A DNA stretch of 64,000 bases from Bdellovibrio bacteriovorus (GCF_001592735.1 NZ_LUKE01000004.1:1-64000), one strand, 5' to 3'. Positions 45,403-54,568 are shown, numbered from the stretch's first letter. The notes: generated from the sequence alone by a model not told the origin. Numbers and translations: made by a program.

Positions 45403-46116
45403 TTAGTTTGTCGCCACCATGCGCGGCGCTTTATCCGCAATCTTAGCATAAAGATCTTTATAGTTTTTCATCACCTTCGAATTGTATTCGGCAGGGACAA
45501 CATTTTTAGCAACCAAGCGGCGCACGTTTAATGGACCCATATTGTAAGCACTCACATAGCGAGCTGGTTTGCTAGTGAACTTGTTACGCAAGTAATCCAT
45601 GTAAGCCGTACCTAATTTGATGTTCACGGTAGGGTTTTTCAAAGACTCTTTGCCCTTCCATTTCATGCCGATTTTTTGCGCCATCCACTTAGCTGTTTCA
45701 GGACGGATTTGCATTAAACCGATTTCACCCACGCTGCCAATGGCTTCGGGATTGAACTTAGATTCAGTCGCAATCACCGCTAAGACAAACACGGGATCCA
45801 GTTCATATTTCGCACTTTCCGCAATAACGGTGCGAGCAATCGCGCGTGCTTGAGCTTTATATTTAGGCCCGAGCGAGCTTTGAATTTTCTTTTGAATCAT
45901 CAAGTTGAGAGCTTTTTGGCCTCCCATTTTTTCCGCGTCGCTGCCGGAATATTTCTTTCCTAAAAGCTCTTTAGCATGGGAAACCCGGGCTGACTCTAGA
46001 ACACTCTCAAGCACCGCTGGAAACTTGAAAGAGACAAAGTTGAAGTTATTAAAAAGAGCCATGGTGAGTGTTGCGGTGATAAGCGCAAGTCCGATTTTGA
46101 GATGTTTCGTTTTCAT
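45403..46116 (-). CDS. Lytic transglycosylase, SLT family
   Basis: A 237-residue exported enzyme. An N-terminal hydrophobic segment (about 8-30) acts as signal or anchor. The SLT domain spans about 95-225: AVIATESKFNPEAIG holds catalytic E118, followed by GEIGLMQIRPETA, LGTAYMDYL and YVSAYNMGP. It cleaves peptidoglycan glycan strands with 1,6-anhydro product formation. GGAGG lies eight bases before the ATG. It is monocistronic, and its promoter must lie in the 46.1-46.3 kb region, next to unusual inverted repeats. A role in wall turnover fits the nearby elongation genes. Confidence 0.9.
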   Translation of the reverse strand: MKTKHLKIGLALITATLTMALFNNFNFVSFKFPAVLESVLESARVSHAKELLGKKYSGSDAEKMGGQKALNLMIQKKIQSSLGPKYKAQARAIARTVIAESAKYELDPVFVLAVIATESKFNPEAIGSVGEIGLMQIRPETAKWMAQKIGMKWKGKESLKNPTVNIKLGTAYMDYLRNKFTSKPARYVSAYNMGPLNVRRLVAKNVVPAEYNSKVMKNYKDLYAKIADKAPRMVATN

Positions 46117-46330
46117 ATCCGCGACCTCCTGTTACCAACCAAATAGTTCAATGGTCGTGCCGACGGACTAACTATGCGGGATCTTTCAGGTCTTAGATTG
46201 GAGCGCGGGATAAAAGCTATCCATTCGAGTTGGCCGAACAGGTGTCTACCAGAGTTTAGTCACTGACTGAAAACTAGTGAGTCACTTTCGGGCATCTTCT
46301 CATCTTGAGACGTCTTGTCTGGGAACGGGC

Positions 46331-46507
46331 TTCGAACGCTGGATTTTTTCTTTGCAAAGGCTGCTTAGCTTCTCGTGCTCTGGGCGCGCCTTCCAGGCTC
46401 AGTTGCCGCCGTGGCTGAAAGCCACGGTTCGCGCCATCGTGGCGCCGGCAAAGGCCCTGCCGCACAAGAAGCTAAGCAGCCTTTGCAAAGAAAAAATCTA
46501 GTTCGAA
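46331..46507. repeat. Inverted-repeat element A with 32-bp perfect arms
   Basis: The arms 46342-46373 and 46467-46498 are exact reverse complements over 32 bases. An outer TTCGAAC/GTTCGAA pair (46331-46337 and 46501-46507) extends the symmetry. The 93-base interior is itself branched. TTGCCG (46403-46408) pairs with CGGCAA (46446-46451) and encloses two hairpins, CCGTGGCT-GAA-AGCCACGG (46409-46427) and GCGCCA-TCG-TGGCGC (46431-46445). The arms start with a T run and end with an A run on both strands, opposite to a terminator. No open frame was found. Confidence 0.85.
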
Positions 46508-46515
46508 TGACGTAT

Positions 46516-46616
46516 CTAACTTCAAACAGCGCAGAGGGCTCAAAAAGATCTTTGAAGGCGTTAGCGAAAAATTATTTGATCTAAACTCCGCAGAAGGCAG
46601 GAGCATGAGAAGTTAG
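46516..46616. repeat. Inverted-repeat element B, weaker
   Basis: CTAACTTC (46516-46523) pairs with GAAGTTAG (46609-46616). Inside, CTTCAAA and TTTGAAG give a second stem that competes with the outer left arm, and CTCC/GGAG a third. It sits exactly between elements A and C. Confidence 0.5.
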
Positions 46617-46621
46617 CAAGA

Positions 46622-46767
46622 GGCTTTTTTCCTAGGAATGGGTAAAGTCGATCACGAAGTGGCCTTCGTCGGCGCATGGATGCGCGAACCACCCGAAGGG
46701 TGGCGACGATGAGCCCGGATGGCGTGCCACGAAGCTGACGGCTTTACCCATTCCTAGGAAAAAAGCC
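46622..46767. repeat. Inverted-repeat element C with 26-bp perfect arms
   Basis: Arms 46622-46647 and 46742-46767 match perfectly over 26 bases; a G-U pair would carry the stem to 29. Interior hairpins include GCGCAT-GG-ATGCGC (46672-46685) and CCACCC-GAA-GGGTGG (46689-46703). The architecture copies element A, but the arm sequences differ. It ends 38 bases from the rodA stop codon. Confidence 0.85.
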
Positions 46768-46805
46768 GTCCTTGGTGACCAAGCATCTCCCGGGTTCCAA
46801 GAATT

Positions 46806-47930
46806 TTAGAACAAGTAGCGACGATAGGCGACGGAGGAGACTAGGCCCATTCCGGCCATGGTTGTGATCATGCCCGATCCCCCGTAACTAAGCAGTGGTA
46901 AAGGGACACCGACGATGGGAAGGAGTCCGATAACCATGCCGATATTGATAAACATATGCCAGAAGATATAGCAGAGGACCCCCACCGTCAGCAGGGCGCC
47001 AAACTTGTCCCTGGCGTTAGAGGCGATTCTGATTCCTGTGATAAATAAAAAGGCGAAGAGTCCGATGACGGCGAGTGAACCAACAAAACCATGTTCTTCA
47101 CTTAGTACCGAAAAAATAAAGTCCGTGTGACGCTCTGGTAAGAACTCTAGTTGAGATTGAGTTCCCATCATAAAGCCTTTGCCGAAAAAGCGGCCGGAAC
47201 CTACGGCGATTTTTGATTGGATGCTGTTGTAACCAGTTCCTCTTGGATCACTTGCCGGACTTAGGAAAGTAAAAACGCGATTTTTTTGGTAATCATGCAA
47301 TACGAACTTCCACGCCACCGGGATCGCGATAATTCCAAGGACAATACAGCTTGCCAAGATGCTTTTTCGGATCTTGGCAAAAATAAGCATCGAGCCCCCG
47401 ATGGCGGCTAACATCATCGCGGTTCCTAGATCGGGTTGTTCTACGACTAAGCCGAAGGGAATTAACAAGGCCAATAATGGCAGCCACATTTCTTTAAAGC
47501 CCATGCCGGGGCCATGCGTGCTGCGAGTGGAAAGAATTTTTGCCATCAACATAATCAAAGCCAGTTTCATCGTCTCTGACGGTTGATACCGAAAGAAGCC
47601 TAAATCAATCCAGCGTTGCGCCCCCAGAGCGACCTTACCAAAGAAGGTCACGTACAGAATGGCTAAAAGATTTAAACCATAAATCACCAACGCAATTCGG
47701 CTGACGATGGAATAATCAACGATGGTCACTAACAAGAAAATGGACCAGCCCGCCGCCAGCCATACAATTTGTTGAATGAACAGCGAAGCCACGTCTGTCG
47801 ATGTCGGACCGTGAGTGGCACTGTACAGGTTGATTAAGCCGATAACATTCAAAGCAAAGATCACAATGATCAAGTTGATATCTAATTTTTTAAAAAGTGT
47901 TCGTTCTTCAACGTGCAAGGCAGTTAACAC
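46806..47930 (-). CDS. rodA: Rod-shape SEDS glycosyltransferase RodA
   Basis: A 374-residue inner-membrane protein with about ten helices, family SEDS. RodA polymerises lipid II into glycan strands in the elongasome with PBP2. Conserved parts are GAQRWIDLGFFRYQPSE, VVEQPDLGTA, and PERHTDFIFSVLSEEHGF, which holds the catalytic Asp. The end carries LLSYGGSGM, typical of the family. The start is GTG with AGGAG just upstream, one base after the PBP2 stop. It is the last gene of mreC-mreD-mrdA-rodA. Its 3' flank contains the inverted-repeat elements. Confidence 0.95.
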   Translation of the reverse strand: MLTALHVEERTLFKKLDINLIIVIFALNVIGLINLYSATHGPTSTDVASLFIQQIVWLAAGWSIFLLVTIVDYSIVSRIALVIYGLNLLAILYVTFFGKVALGAQRWIDLGFFRYQPSETMKLALIMLMAKILSTRSTHGPGMGFKEMWLPLLALLIPFGLVVEQPDLGTAMMLAAIGGSMLIFAKIRKSILASCIVLGIIAIPVAWKFVLHDYQKNRVFTFLSPASDPRGTGYNSIQSKIAVGSGRFFGKGFMMGTQSQLEFLPERHTDFIFSVLSEEHGFVGSLAVIGLFAFLFITGIRIASNARDKFGALLTVGVLCYIFWHMFINIGMVIGLLPIVGVPLPLLSYGGSGMITTMAGMGLVSSVAYRRYLF

Positions 47931-47931
47931 T

Positions 47932-49923
47932 TTACTCTCCTTCCGACTCTTGAGGTGGAGGCGCCGTCGGGGCTTCCGCTTTTTTTAAGCCTTTAGCTTT
48001 AAGCGCATTTTCAATAACCTCGGGGTGATATTTTTCAAAGTAAGCTTGCACGATATCGCGCACAATCGGAGCCGCCCCCGAAGCACCATGGCACGAGTGT
48101 TCAGCCAATGCCGCAATGGTGATCTCTGGATTTTCTGCCGGAGCAAAGGCCACAAACCAACCATGATGGCGCATATGGATCGGACGGCCTTCGCACTTCA
48201 CATAGATCTGGTCGGCCGAAAAGCCCATGACTTGAGCAGTTCCTGTTTTACCAGCCATCTCGACACCCGGAACTTTATATCGTTGAGCGGTACCCCGGCT
48301 GCCGTTAGCCACGCGACGCATACCTTCTTTGACTGTTTTGAAAGTTTGCGGAGTGATTTGCACGCCGTTAGGTTGCATTTGTTGCAGATCGCGCACCACT
48401 TGCGGGAAGTTTTCGCGCAAAACTTTTCCATCTTGATCGATGACTTTACGGACTAAGAATGGACGGACGACTTTGCCTTCGGTGCCGATGGCATTATAAG
48501 CCACGGCCATAGACAACGGAGTGACGTTCACGAAACCCTGTCCAATCGCCGTACTTAAGTTTTCACCCGGTTGCCATTCTTCACCCACGGTGGCTTTTTT
48601 CCACGCCGAGTTTGGCATTGTGCCGGAAACCTCACGCGCAAGCTCGATACCCGTTTTTTGACCGATACCTAAAAGGTGGATGTAGTCATACATTTTATCT
48701 ACACCCAAGGCGATACCCATTTTATAGAAGAACACGTTCGACGAACGCTCTAAAGCTTCAAACACCGTGATGTTACCGTGACCGCCTTTTAAGTGATCAT
48801 GGTAGGGACGTCGGCCAAAGAAGAAAACCCCGGGGGCACTGACGATCGTGGTTGGCGTAATGACTTTTTCATTTAAAGCGGCGACAGCCACCAAAGGTTT
48901 GAAAGTCGAACCCGGAGCATTGTGGTCTTGAATGACTTTATTACGTAAAGGCTTAAACGGATCATTGATAAGCTTTGACCAAGTTCCGCCCGAAATACCG
49001 GTCGAAAACTCATTCGGATCAAAAGAAGGCGCGCTCACCCAAGCTAACACTTCGCCATTGGTTTTCATCGCCACAACCGCGCCAATGCGGTTTAAGTTTT
49101 TAAATGATTTATAAGCGGCTTCTTGAATCTCGCGGTCAATAGTTAAGACGGCGTTGTTCCCGTGAATAGGAACTTGGTCCCGAATTTGTTCACCATAAAT
49201 ATTGGGTGTTTGCGTGACAGTCTCGCGACCATGGGCATCGACCTGGATAAAGCTGACACCGTCAGTGCCGCGGATGTCGCGCTCTAAAGTTTCTTCTAAG
49301 CCGCTTTTTCCGATCACGTCACCTTGTTCAAAGCTCAAAGAGCCTTTATAAAGTTCATTTAAAATCGGAATCTGACGTTTAGAAATTTCGGCCACATACC
49401 CGAATAACTGGGCGCCATCTTCTTTGAGTGGGTAATAACGGATGATAGATTCACGGATCTCAAGTCCCGGAGTATCTAGGCGCATGCGCTTAAGACGAAA
49501 CACTTCTTCGCGGCTTAAGTTTTCTTTAAGACGAATCTGCGCAAAAGGACCGTTTTGACGGCGGCTCTTTTGGACTTTTTGCATAAGCTTTTCGGGATCC
49601 ATACTCAGAACCGGGGCCACGGTTTTAGACAAGGCTTCTAGATTTTCAATGTATTGAGGTGTTAAGATCGCCTCAAAGCCTGGTAGATTTTCTACCAGAA
49701 CCTTGCCGTCACGATCTAGCATCAAGCCGCGTGGAGCGGTGATTTTGTTTTGCTTAATACGATTTTTTTCCGAGAATTCACGCAATTCATTCCCCGAGAT
49801 CACTTGTAGATACCATAAACGCATCGTGAAGATAGTCATGGCAAAAGCGATCATTATATAGAAGAGCTTGTAACGGCTTAGATATTCCTTAGCTTCATCA
49901 GGATTGCTGACATAAGTACTCAT
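47932..49923 (-). CDS. mrdA: Penicillin-binding protein 2
   Basis: A 663-residue class B PBP, the transpeptidase of the elongasome and partner of RodA. One membrane helix lies at about 21-41. The pedestal region and the transpeptidase domain follow: STFK (339-342, catalytic Ser339), SSN (394-396) and KTG (559-561). The C-terminal tail is Lys- and Pro-rich. It overlaps mreD by four bases. Confidence 0.96.
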   Translation of the reverse strand: MSTYVSNPDEAKEYLSRYKLFYIMIAFAMTIFTMRLWYLQVISGNELREFSEKNRIKQNKITAPRGLMLDRDGKVLVENLPGFEAILTPQYIENLEALSKTVAPVLSMDPEKLMQKVQKSRRQNGPFAQIRLKENLSREEVFRLKRMRLDTPGLEIRESIIRYYPLKEDGAQLFGYVAEISKRQIPILNELYKGSLSFEQGDVIGKSGLEETLERDIRGTDGVSFIQVDAHGRETVTQTPNIYGEQIRDQVPIHGNNAVLTIDREIQEAAYKSFKNLNRIGAVVAMKTNGEVLAWVSAPSFDPNEFSTGISGGTWSKLINDPFKPLRNKVIQDHNAPGSTFKPLVAVAALNEKVITPTTIVSAPGVFFFGRRPYHDHLKGGHGNITVFEALERSSNVFFYKMGIALGVDKMYDYIHLLGIGQKTGIELAREVSGTMPNSAWKKATVGEEWQPGENLSTAIGQGFVNVTPLSMAVAYNAIGTEGKVVRPFLVRKVIDQDGKVLRENFPQVVRDLQQMQPNGVQITPQTFKTVKEGMRRVANGSRGTAQRYKVPGVEMAGKTGTAQVMGFSADQIYVKCEGRPIHMRHHGWFVAFAPAENPEITIAALAEHSCHGASGAAPIVRDIVQAYFEKYHPEVIENALKAKGLKKAEAPTAPPPQESEGE

Positions 49924-50456
49924 AGTTCCAGCCCTCCTGATTCTTGAAGCATTTCATTTTGGGTGAGCTTATCAATTTTCGCTAAGATCCAGTAAACAGG
50001 GAAGGCAAATGACGGAGTTAAAACGATTTGCACTAACCGATCCACGATTTCAAAGCTCGCCATGTTTTTTTCTAAAACCCAAGAGATCAACAAAAACAGG
50101 ACGTGATAGGCCACGGCCGAAAACGTACACATGATCGTATAATATCCTGAACCACTCCAGAAAACGCGGGACTTAACCCCGTAAACTAAAAGGAAAAGAA
50201 TCAAAAGGCTGAACCACATCATTTTTAATGGCATCGCGGTGAACGCCAATAAAACAAATCCCATCGCATAAATCCAAGTGATGGCTTGGCTAGGGCGGCG
50301 GTAAAGAATCACGTACACAATAAGGTTCAGCCATAACATGGGTGCTGGCACATGTCCGAAGACTTGAAACCAGAAGGTTGTCTGAAATCCGGCGACGGTC
50401 ATTAAAACCGCCAACATGATCAGAAAGTTTAAAAGAGTATTCCAACGAATTTTCAC
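49920..50456 (-). CDS. mreD: Rod-shape protein MreD
   Basis: A 178-residue polytopic membrane protein with about five to six helices, located between mreC and mrdA. MreD links MreC to the elongation machinery. The sequence itself is poorly conserved in this family; the assignment leans on size, topology and operon place. It overlaps both neighbours by four bases (ATGA). Confidence 0.85.
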   Translation of the reverse strand: MKIRWNTLLNFLIMLAVLMTVAGFQTTFWFQVFGHVPAPMLWLNLIVYVILYRRPSQAITWIYAMGFVLLAFTAMPLKMMWFSLLILFLLVYGVKSRVFWSGSGYYTIMCTFSAVAYHVLFLLISWVLEKNMASFEIVDRLVQIVLTPSFAFPVYWILAKIDKLTQNEMLQESGGLEL

Positions 50457-51484
50457 TGCGCAGCCCCTTGAGCGCTTGGAGACGGAGCGGGTGAGGGGGG
50501 TATCGCAGGGGTCGTTGCCGGTTTAGGCTTCGGAGTTGCCGTCACGGTGGGAGACGGCGAGGGACTTGCGGCGGGAGCGGGTGTCGTCGCAACCGCTGCT
50601 ACTGTGGTATCAGCTCCGGCTTCGTTATTTTCGGCTTGGGGGGGCGCAAAGCGATTGCCGAAATCTTCGTTAGACGCCTGGTTCACGACAAAAACTTCTT
50701 CCACTTTGTAGGGATCTACGACCGGACGCAAGTCAACTTTCAACGAAACGCTGAATGTTTTTCTTTCAACCGATTCAACAATCGCCACAGGGAAACCCTT
50801 CGGGAAAATGTTGTCCAGGCCGCCCGTCACCACAAGATCGCCTTCTTTCACATCTTCTGTTTTTTCGACATATTTCAATGTGCAACCATTTTGGCTTTTA
50901 CCTTCAACGATCCCATGAGCGCGCGTGCGCTGAACGATGCCATCGACAACCGCATAACGGTCTGTGATCAACATCACGTGAGCAGTGTAAGGTTCGGGCT
51001 TAAAGATATAGCCTAAAACACCACCCGTCGTGATAACCGCTTGGCCCGCAGTCAAACCGTCGGTCGTTCCTTTGTTAATCGTGACAGTGTTGTGATCAAT
51101 CACTAAGTCGCGGCCGATGACTTGGGCTGCGACCAATTTCATTTTGGTTTGCTCTTTGAAGCTTAAAAGTCCGCGCAAACGATCATTTTCGTTTGTCAGT
51201 TCGTTCATTTTTTCTAAGCGTGCTTGCAGTTCGTTGTTCGTACTTTGCAACTGCTCGCTATTTTTTTTGATATTGATCAAATTCACGTACATCGCCGTGG
51301 TTTCAGTGACTCCATGGCTGAATCCATAGAAGGTTTGGGAAATCCCGCTGCCTAAAAGGGCAAAAGGTTTCACCAACCAGTTGGACTCTTGAGGACGCTG
51401 TTGCATGTTGATAGAGATCAGAGGCAAAGCGAGCACAATGCCGATCATGATGATTTTTTTGAGATCAAAGTTGAAGAAATTCAA
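50453..51484 (-). CDS. mreC: Rod-shape protein MreC with a Pro/Ala-rich tail
   Basis: A 343-residue protein with one N-terminal membrane helix (about 9-26). A coiled coil (about 68-105) follows, then the double beta-barrel domain (about 110-265) with VTINKGTTDGLTAGQAV, VTGGLDNIFPKGFPV and the conserved VDLRPVVDPYKVEEVFVV. An unusual low-complexity tail (about 280-343) repeats Pro, Ala, Ser and Thr. MreC regulates PBP2 in the periplasm. The start is TTG with GAGGG upstream. No mreB precedes it, although mreB usually heads this operon. Confidence 0.93.
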   Translation of the reverse strand: MNFFNFDLKKIIMIGIVLALPLISINMQQRPQESNWLVKPFALLGSGISQTFYGFSHGVTETTAMYVNLINIKKNSEQLQSTNNELQARLEKMNELTNENDRLRGLLSFKEQTKMKLVAAQVIGRDLVIDHNTVTINKGTTDGLTAGQAVITTGGVLGYIFKPEPYTAHVMLITDRYAVVDGIVQRTRAHGIVEGKSQNGCTLKYVEKTEDVKEGDLVVTGGLDNIFPKGFPVAIVESVERKTFSVSLKVDLRPVVDPYKVEEVFVVNQASNEDFGNRFAPPQAENNEAGADTTVAAVATTPAPAASPSPSPTVTATPKPKPATTPAIPPSPAPSPSAQGAAQ

Positions 51485-51673
51485 AAGTACCCTCGTTGGA
51501 TTTTCGCATTTTTAGGCACCTATGGCGCGATGCGATTTACTAACCAATCATTTCATTTTCTCAACGCTACCAAAAGGCTCAAAGATTTCAACAATTTCCC
51601 CTTGAAAAAATAAGAAATTCGTAAGGTAATGATTTCCGACTTAAAAATCAGTGTAGGACAAGGAAGGGCATTT

Positions 51674-52711
51674 ATGAGCGACAGCATGGCAGATAAGATG
51701 AAAAGAAAGCTTTCCGCAAAGAGCGTGACGGCTATTATCCTCTTCGGAGCGATCATCATGGTATTCGTATTTTTCGGTTTGCCGTCACATATGGGAGCGA
51801 GTGTTGGTTCTGTCGCTCGAGTAAATAACACGTTGATTTCGGTCGCGGACTTCCAGCAAGAAGAAAACCGCATTCAACAGTACTACCAAAATCTCTTTGG
51901 CAGTCAGATGGATTTTAGCTCTCAGCGTCAACTTCTGCGCCAACAAGCGTTGGAAAACCTCGTGCGTATGGAGCTCGTTTCTCAAGGTGCGCAAAAAGAT
52001 GGCATTATGACGACAGACGCTGAGGTGCGTGATTTTATCGTGAAAGACATCCCATTTTTTCAGCAAGACGGTCGCTTTCAACGTGAATTTTACAATCGTT
52101 ATTTAGAATCAACTCATATGTCTCCGGGAAAATTTGAGGACAAAGTTCGTAAAGACGTGGCGAATGTGCGCACTCGCTATCTTTTTGAGCTTTCTTCACG
52201 CATCACGGATGCAGAGATGAACGTCTTGCAAAAAATGCGTTCCGCTAAAATGAATGTCGCGTTCGCAAAAGTGGACGAAGAAGCCGCCACAAAAGCTTTA
52301 GGCAAAGAAAAAGCCGAAGCGGCGATCAAAGCTTTGGACGAAGCTTTGAACAAGGGTGATGAAGCGGCTGTCAATGCTCAGCTGAAAGACCTTAAAGCAA
52401 CTTGGGATGAAACCGGTATGACGGAATTGACGGCTGAAAATTTCCCAAAGATCACAAGCTCTGTGGCGCAAGAAGCGATCTTTGATCTTAAAAAGTCAGA
52501 GCCTCTTTTGAAACGCTTGGTTCGTGATGGCAATTCAAAATACGTTTTGAAATTAAAAGACAGCAAAATGGAAGAAGCAAAACCTCTTGAGGCCATGGCT
52601 GTTGAAATGATTCAAAAACGTCGTGGGGACGGCATGGTCGATGCGTGGATGAACTTCTTCCGCTCTAAATCTCACGTCACAATGAACACTGACGCTTTGC
52701 AATTGAACTAA
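51674..52711 (+). CDS. PpiD/SurA-N-like membrane-anchored chaperone without a parvulin domain
   Basis: A 345-residue protein: a basic start, one membrane helix (about 18-37), then a SurA_N-type helical chaperone domain. It includes VARVNNTLISVADFQQEENR, LRQQALENLVRMELV, and VRDFIVKDIPFFQQDGRF. A Lys/Glu-rich middle and a PpiD-like C-terminal end follow. No parvulin prolyl-isomerase motif is present, so it is probably a pure chaperone at the periplasmic membrane face. The start at 51674 has AAGGAAGGG upstream. The TAA stop shares its last base with the ATG of the next gene. Confidence 0.75.
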   Translation: MSDSMADKMKRKLSAKSVTAIILFGAIIMVFVFFGLPSHMGASVGSVARVNNTLISVADFQQEENRIQQYYQNLFGSQMDFSSQRQLLRQQALENLVRMELVSQGAQKDGIMTTDAEVRDFIVKDIPFFQQDGRFQREFYNRYLESTHMSPGKFEDKVRKDVANVRTRYLFELSSRITDAEMNVLQKMRSAKMNVAFAKVDEEAATKALGKEKAEAAIKALDEALNKGDEAAVNAQLKDLKATWDETGMTELTAENFPKITSSVAQEAIFDLKKSEPLLKRLVRDGNSKYVLKLKDSKMEEAKPLEAMAVEMIQKRRGDGMVDAWMNFFRSKSHVTMNTDALQLN

Positions 52712-53385
52712 TGTTGCAATTTGTTCGTGAGATTCCTATTTCAATAAAAATCCAGAAAACCCTGTCACATCGACGGGGTTTTCATTTTCATGTGGCGGTA
52801 GGAGTTACGGCAGAGGTCAAACCTCTGTCAGGGATGACCGTCAATTTGCCCATCATAGACACATTGCTTGCCGCTCTTAAAGAACACTTGGAAGCCCAAA
52901 CCTTTGAAGCCCCCACTGAAAGCCTGAATCTCGTTTTTGCCGAAATTTATAATGAGTCCGCGCAGTTTTTAAAAGACCAAATCAAAGCCGTCAAAGATCC
53001 GACGCTGGCCGGGGAGTCTTCGGGCCCCATTCAACTCTCCAGCCTGCAGTTTCGCGAAGAAAGGGGCTTCGGTTTTTCAAACTTCCGAGTGCCGGTGAAA
53101 TCCCCGGAAGAGCTTGAATTCTTTCACTCCCATTTCATCGAAATCCTGCCGCCGCAAGCGCCGGCCCGTCTTTTAAAGGTCCGAATCTATTGGCAGCACA
53201 AAGCGGGAAGTCTTGCCGACTATTCTCACGAAAGCTTTAAACTGCTAAAACCGTTGATGGCTTTAGAGGCCGAAGCTCTTATATCGCAATTAGAGCCGTT
53301 AAAAGGCCATAAAATAGACTCGGGCAGCTTTATCTCTCGCATTGAAATCCACGATTTAGGGCAGAACCGAACGCTCGAAATTTGA
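52711..53385 (+). CDS. QueD/6-pyruvoyl-tetrahydropterin-synthase-like protein, divergent
   Basis: A 224-residue protein. Residues about 20-85 resemble QueD/PTPS: FHFHVAVGVTAEV resembles the HGH metal strand, GMTVNLPIIDTLL resembles GxxxDFxxL, and APTESLNLVFAEIY resembles PTSE-LA. Only two of the expected metal His are clearly in place, so activity is doubtful. The C-terminal 130 residues are unassigned and could be a second T-fold half. It is translation-coupled to the PpiD-like gene (TAATG). Function uncertain; any pterin or queuosine role is inference. Confidence 0.5.
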   Translation: MLQFVREIPISIKIQKTLSHRRGFHFHVAVGVTAEVKPLSGMTVNLPIIDTLLAALKEHLEAQTFEAPTESLNLVFAEIYNESAQFLKDQIKAVKDPTLAGESSGPIQLSSLQFREERGFGFSNFRVPVKSPEELEFFHSHFIEILPPQAPARLLKVRIYWQHKAGSLADYSHESFKLLKPLMALEAEALISQLEPLKGHKIDSGSFISRIEIHDLGQNRTLEI

Positions 53386-53461
53386 CCCTGCCAATGGAAA
53401 TCTTTCCAGGGGCCGAGGTTTTTTAGCTACTTAAGGGGGAACCTCAAGTACAAACACCCCC

Positions 53462-54568
53462 ATGAAAACAAGATTCTTAAAAATCATGGCTTTTGGGTTC
53501 TTGGTGGTTTCTTTTGTGGCCCTTTCCGCGCAAACGGCTTTTGCGACCTCTTATTGGGAAAATTCAAGCCTCCCGCCGCAATTCTGTTTTCAAAACTTCA
53601 ATGCTTACGGACCGCTTTATGCTTCGGGCCGGACGGAGCGCACTCAAGGAATTTTGGGACATCTCAAAGCGCGCCCCAAATGTGACATCGTTCAGTTGCA
53701 AGAAGTTTGGATGGAGTCCCACATCGATCATATCGAAAATTCGTTGAAGGACCACTACAGCTTCAGCTCACCGAATCGTGACTCACGCATCGGTATTATG
53801 GATTTGGTGATGGGGGATATTCTTTCGCGCGAGACCTTTACGTTTGCGGTGAACAATTCCGGATCAGTCTTAGATCGCGCCCGCAGTGTGGCGAGTGTTG
53901 ATAAGGCTTTCCATGTCTTGCGCGTAAAACTTCCAGCGATTGATGAAGAGTTTTATATCATCAATACGCATCTTCATCCTTCTTCCCAGGCGGTGCGCCT
54001 GACCCAAATTTTGGATTTATTGCGTTGGCGTTTACAAAACCAAAACTTGAAAATGCTTTTATCTGGCGATTTCAATTCGGATCCGCAAGATTTGGAAAGA
54101 AAACTGCTGATGAGTGTCGTCGGGTTGAAAGACGCCATGGCAGAGAGTTTTACAAATGGCAATTATCCCGCGGACTTTTGCACCTATTGTAAAGCCAATC
54201 CTTTAAGCTGGTTGCCTTCAGATCATGTGTTTGACTATATCTTTTATTCGAATGCGGGCACAGCCGAGACATCGCTAAAACTTGCTTCCGCTGAAGTGAA
54301 CTTAAAAGGTTCACCGAAAAAACCACTTTCTGATCATTACGGTATTCGTGCTTATTTCAATGTTGAAAATGGCAAAGCCCCAGCAGGGGAGTTAGATCAA
54401 GTTCAAAAAAAGTTGGCACTTGAAGCCTTAAAACAAACCATCGAGGTTTTGGATAAAGAATCCGGTGCTCAGTGGAAGGTTCATCAGAAATTAGCCCGCG
54501 ACCTATACAGCGATCTAGAAAGATCGCGCAGTGACTTTGAGCTTTATTTGGGTCATTCGCTTAGATAA
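53462..54568 (+). CDS. Secreted EEP-superfamily hydrolase (nuclease or sphingomyelinase type)
   Basis: A 368-residue exported protein with a signal peptide (residues 1-28). The endonuclease/exonuclease/phosphatase fold is clear: QNFN (44-47), QLQEVW with metal ligand E81, THLH (169-172), GDFNSDP (202-208), DYIFY and SDHYG (290-294). Such enzymes cut DNA, RNA or phospholipid headgroups. The secreted location would suit breakdown of prey or environmental polymers. The C-terminal 60 residues are a charged coiled helix. The exact substrate cannot be read. It stands alone. Confidence 0.82.
   Translation: MKTRFLKIMAFGFLVVSFVALSAQTAFATSYWENSSLPPQFCFQNFNAYGPLYASGRTERTQGILGHLKARPKCDIVQLQEVWMESHIDHIENSLKDHYSFSSPNRDSRIGIMDLVMGDILSRETFTFAVNNSGSVLDRARSVASVDKAFHVLRVKLPAIDEEFYIINTHLHPSSQAVRLTQILDLLRWRLQNQNLKMLLSGDFNSDPQDLERKLLMSVVGLKDAMAESFTNGNYPADFCTYCKANPLSWLPSDHVFDYIFYSNAGTAETSLKLASAEVNLKGSPKKPLSDHYGIRAYFNVENGKAPAGELDQVQKKLALEALKQTIEVLDKESGAQWKVHQKLARDLYSDLERSRSDFELYLGHSLR

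Noticed and set aside
46516-46616. Integron attC site
   Set aside because: GTTAGC and CTAACTTC are similar to core boxes but do not match the GTTRRRY/RYYYAAC pair, and no integrase gene is near.
46331-46767. Inverted repeats read as intrinsic terminators
   Set aside because: On both strands the arms start with T runs and end with A runs, the reverse of terminator polarity.
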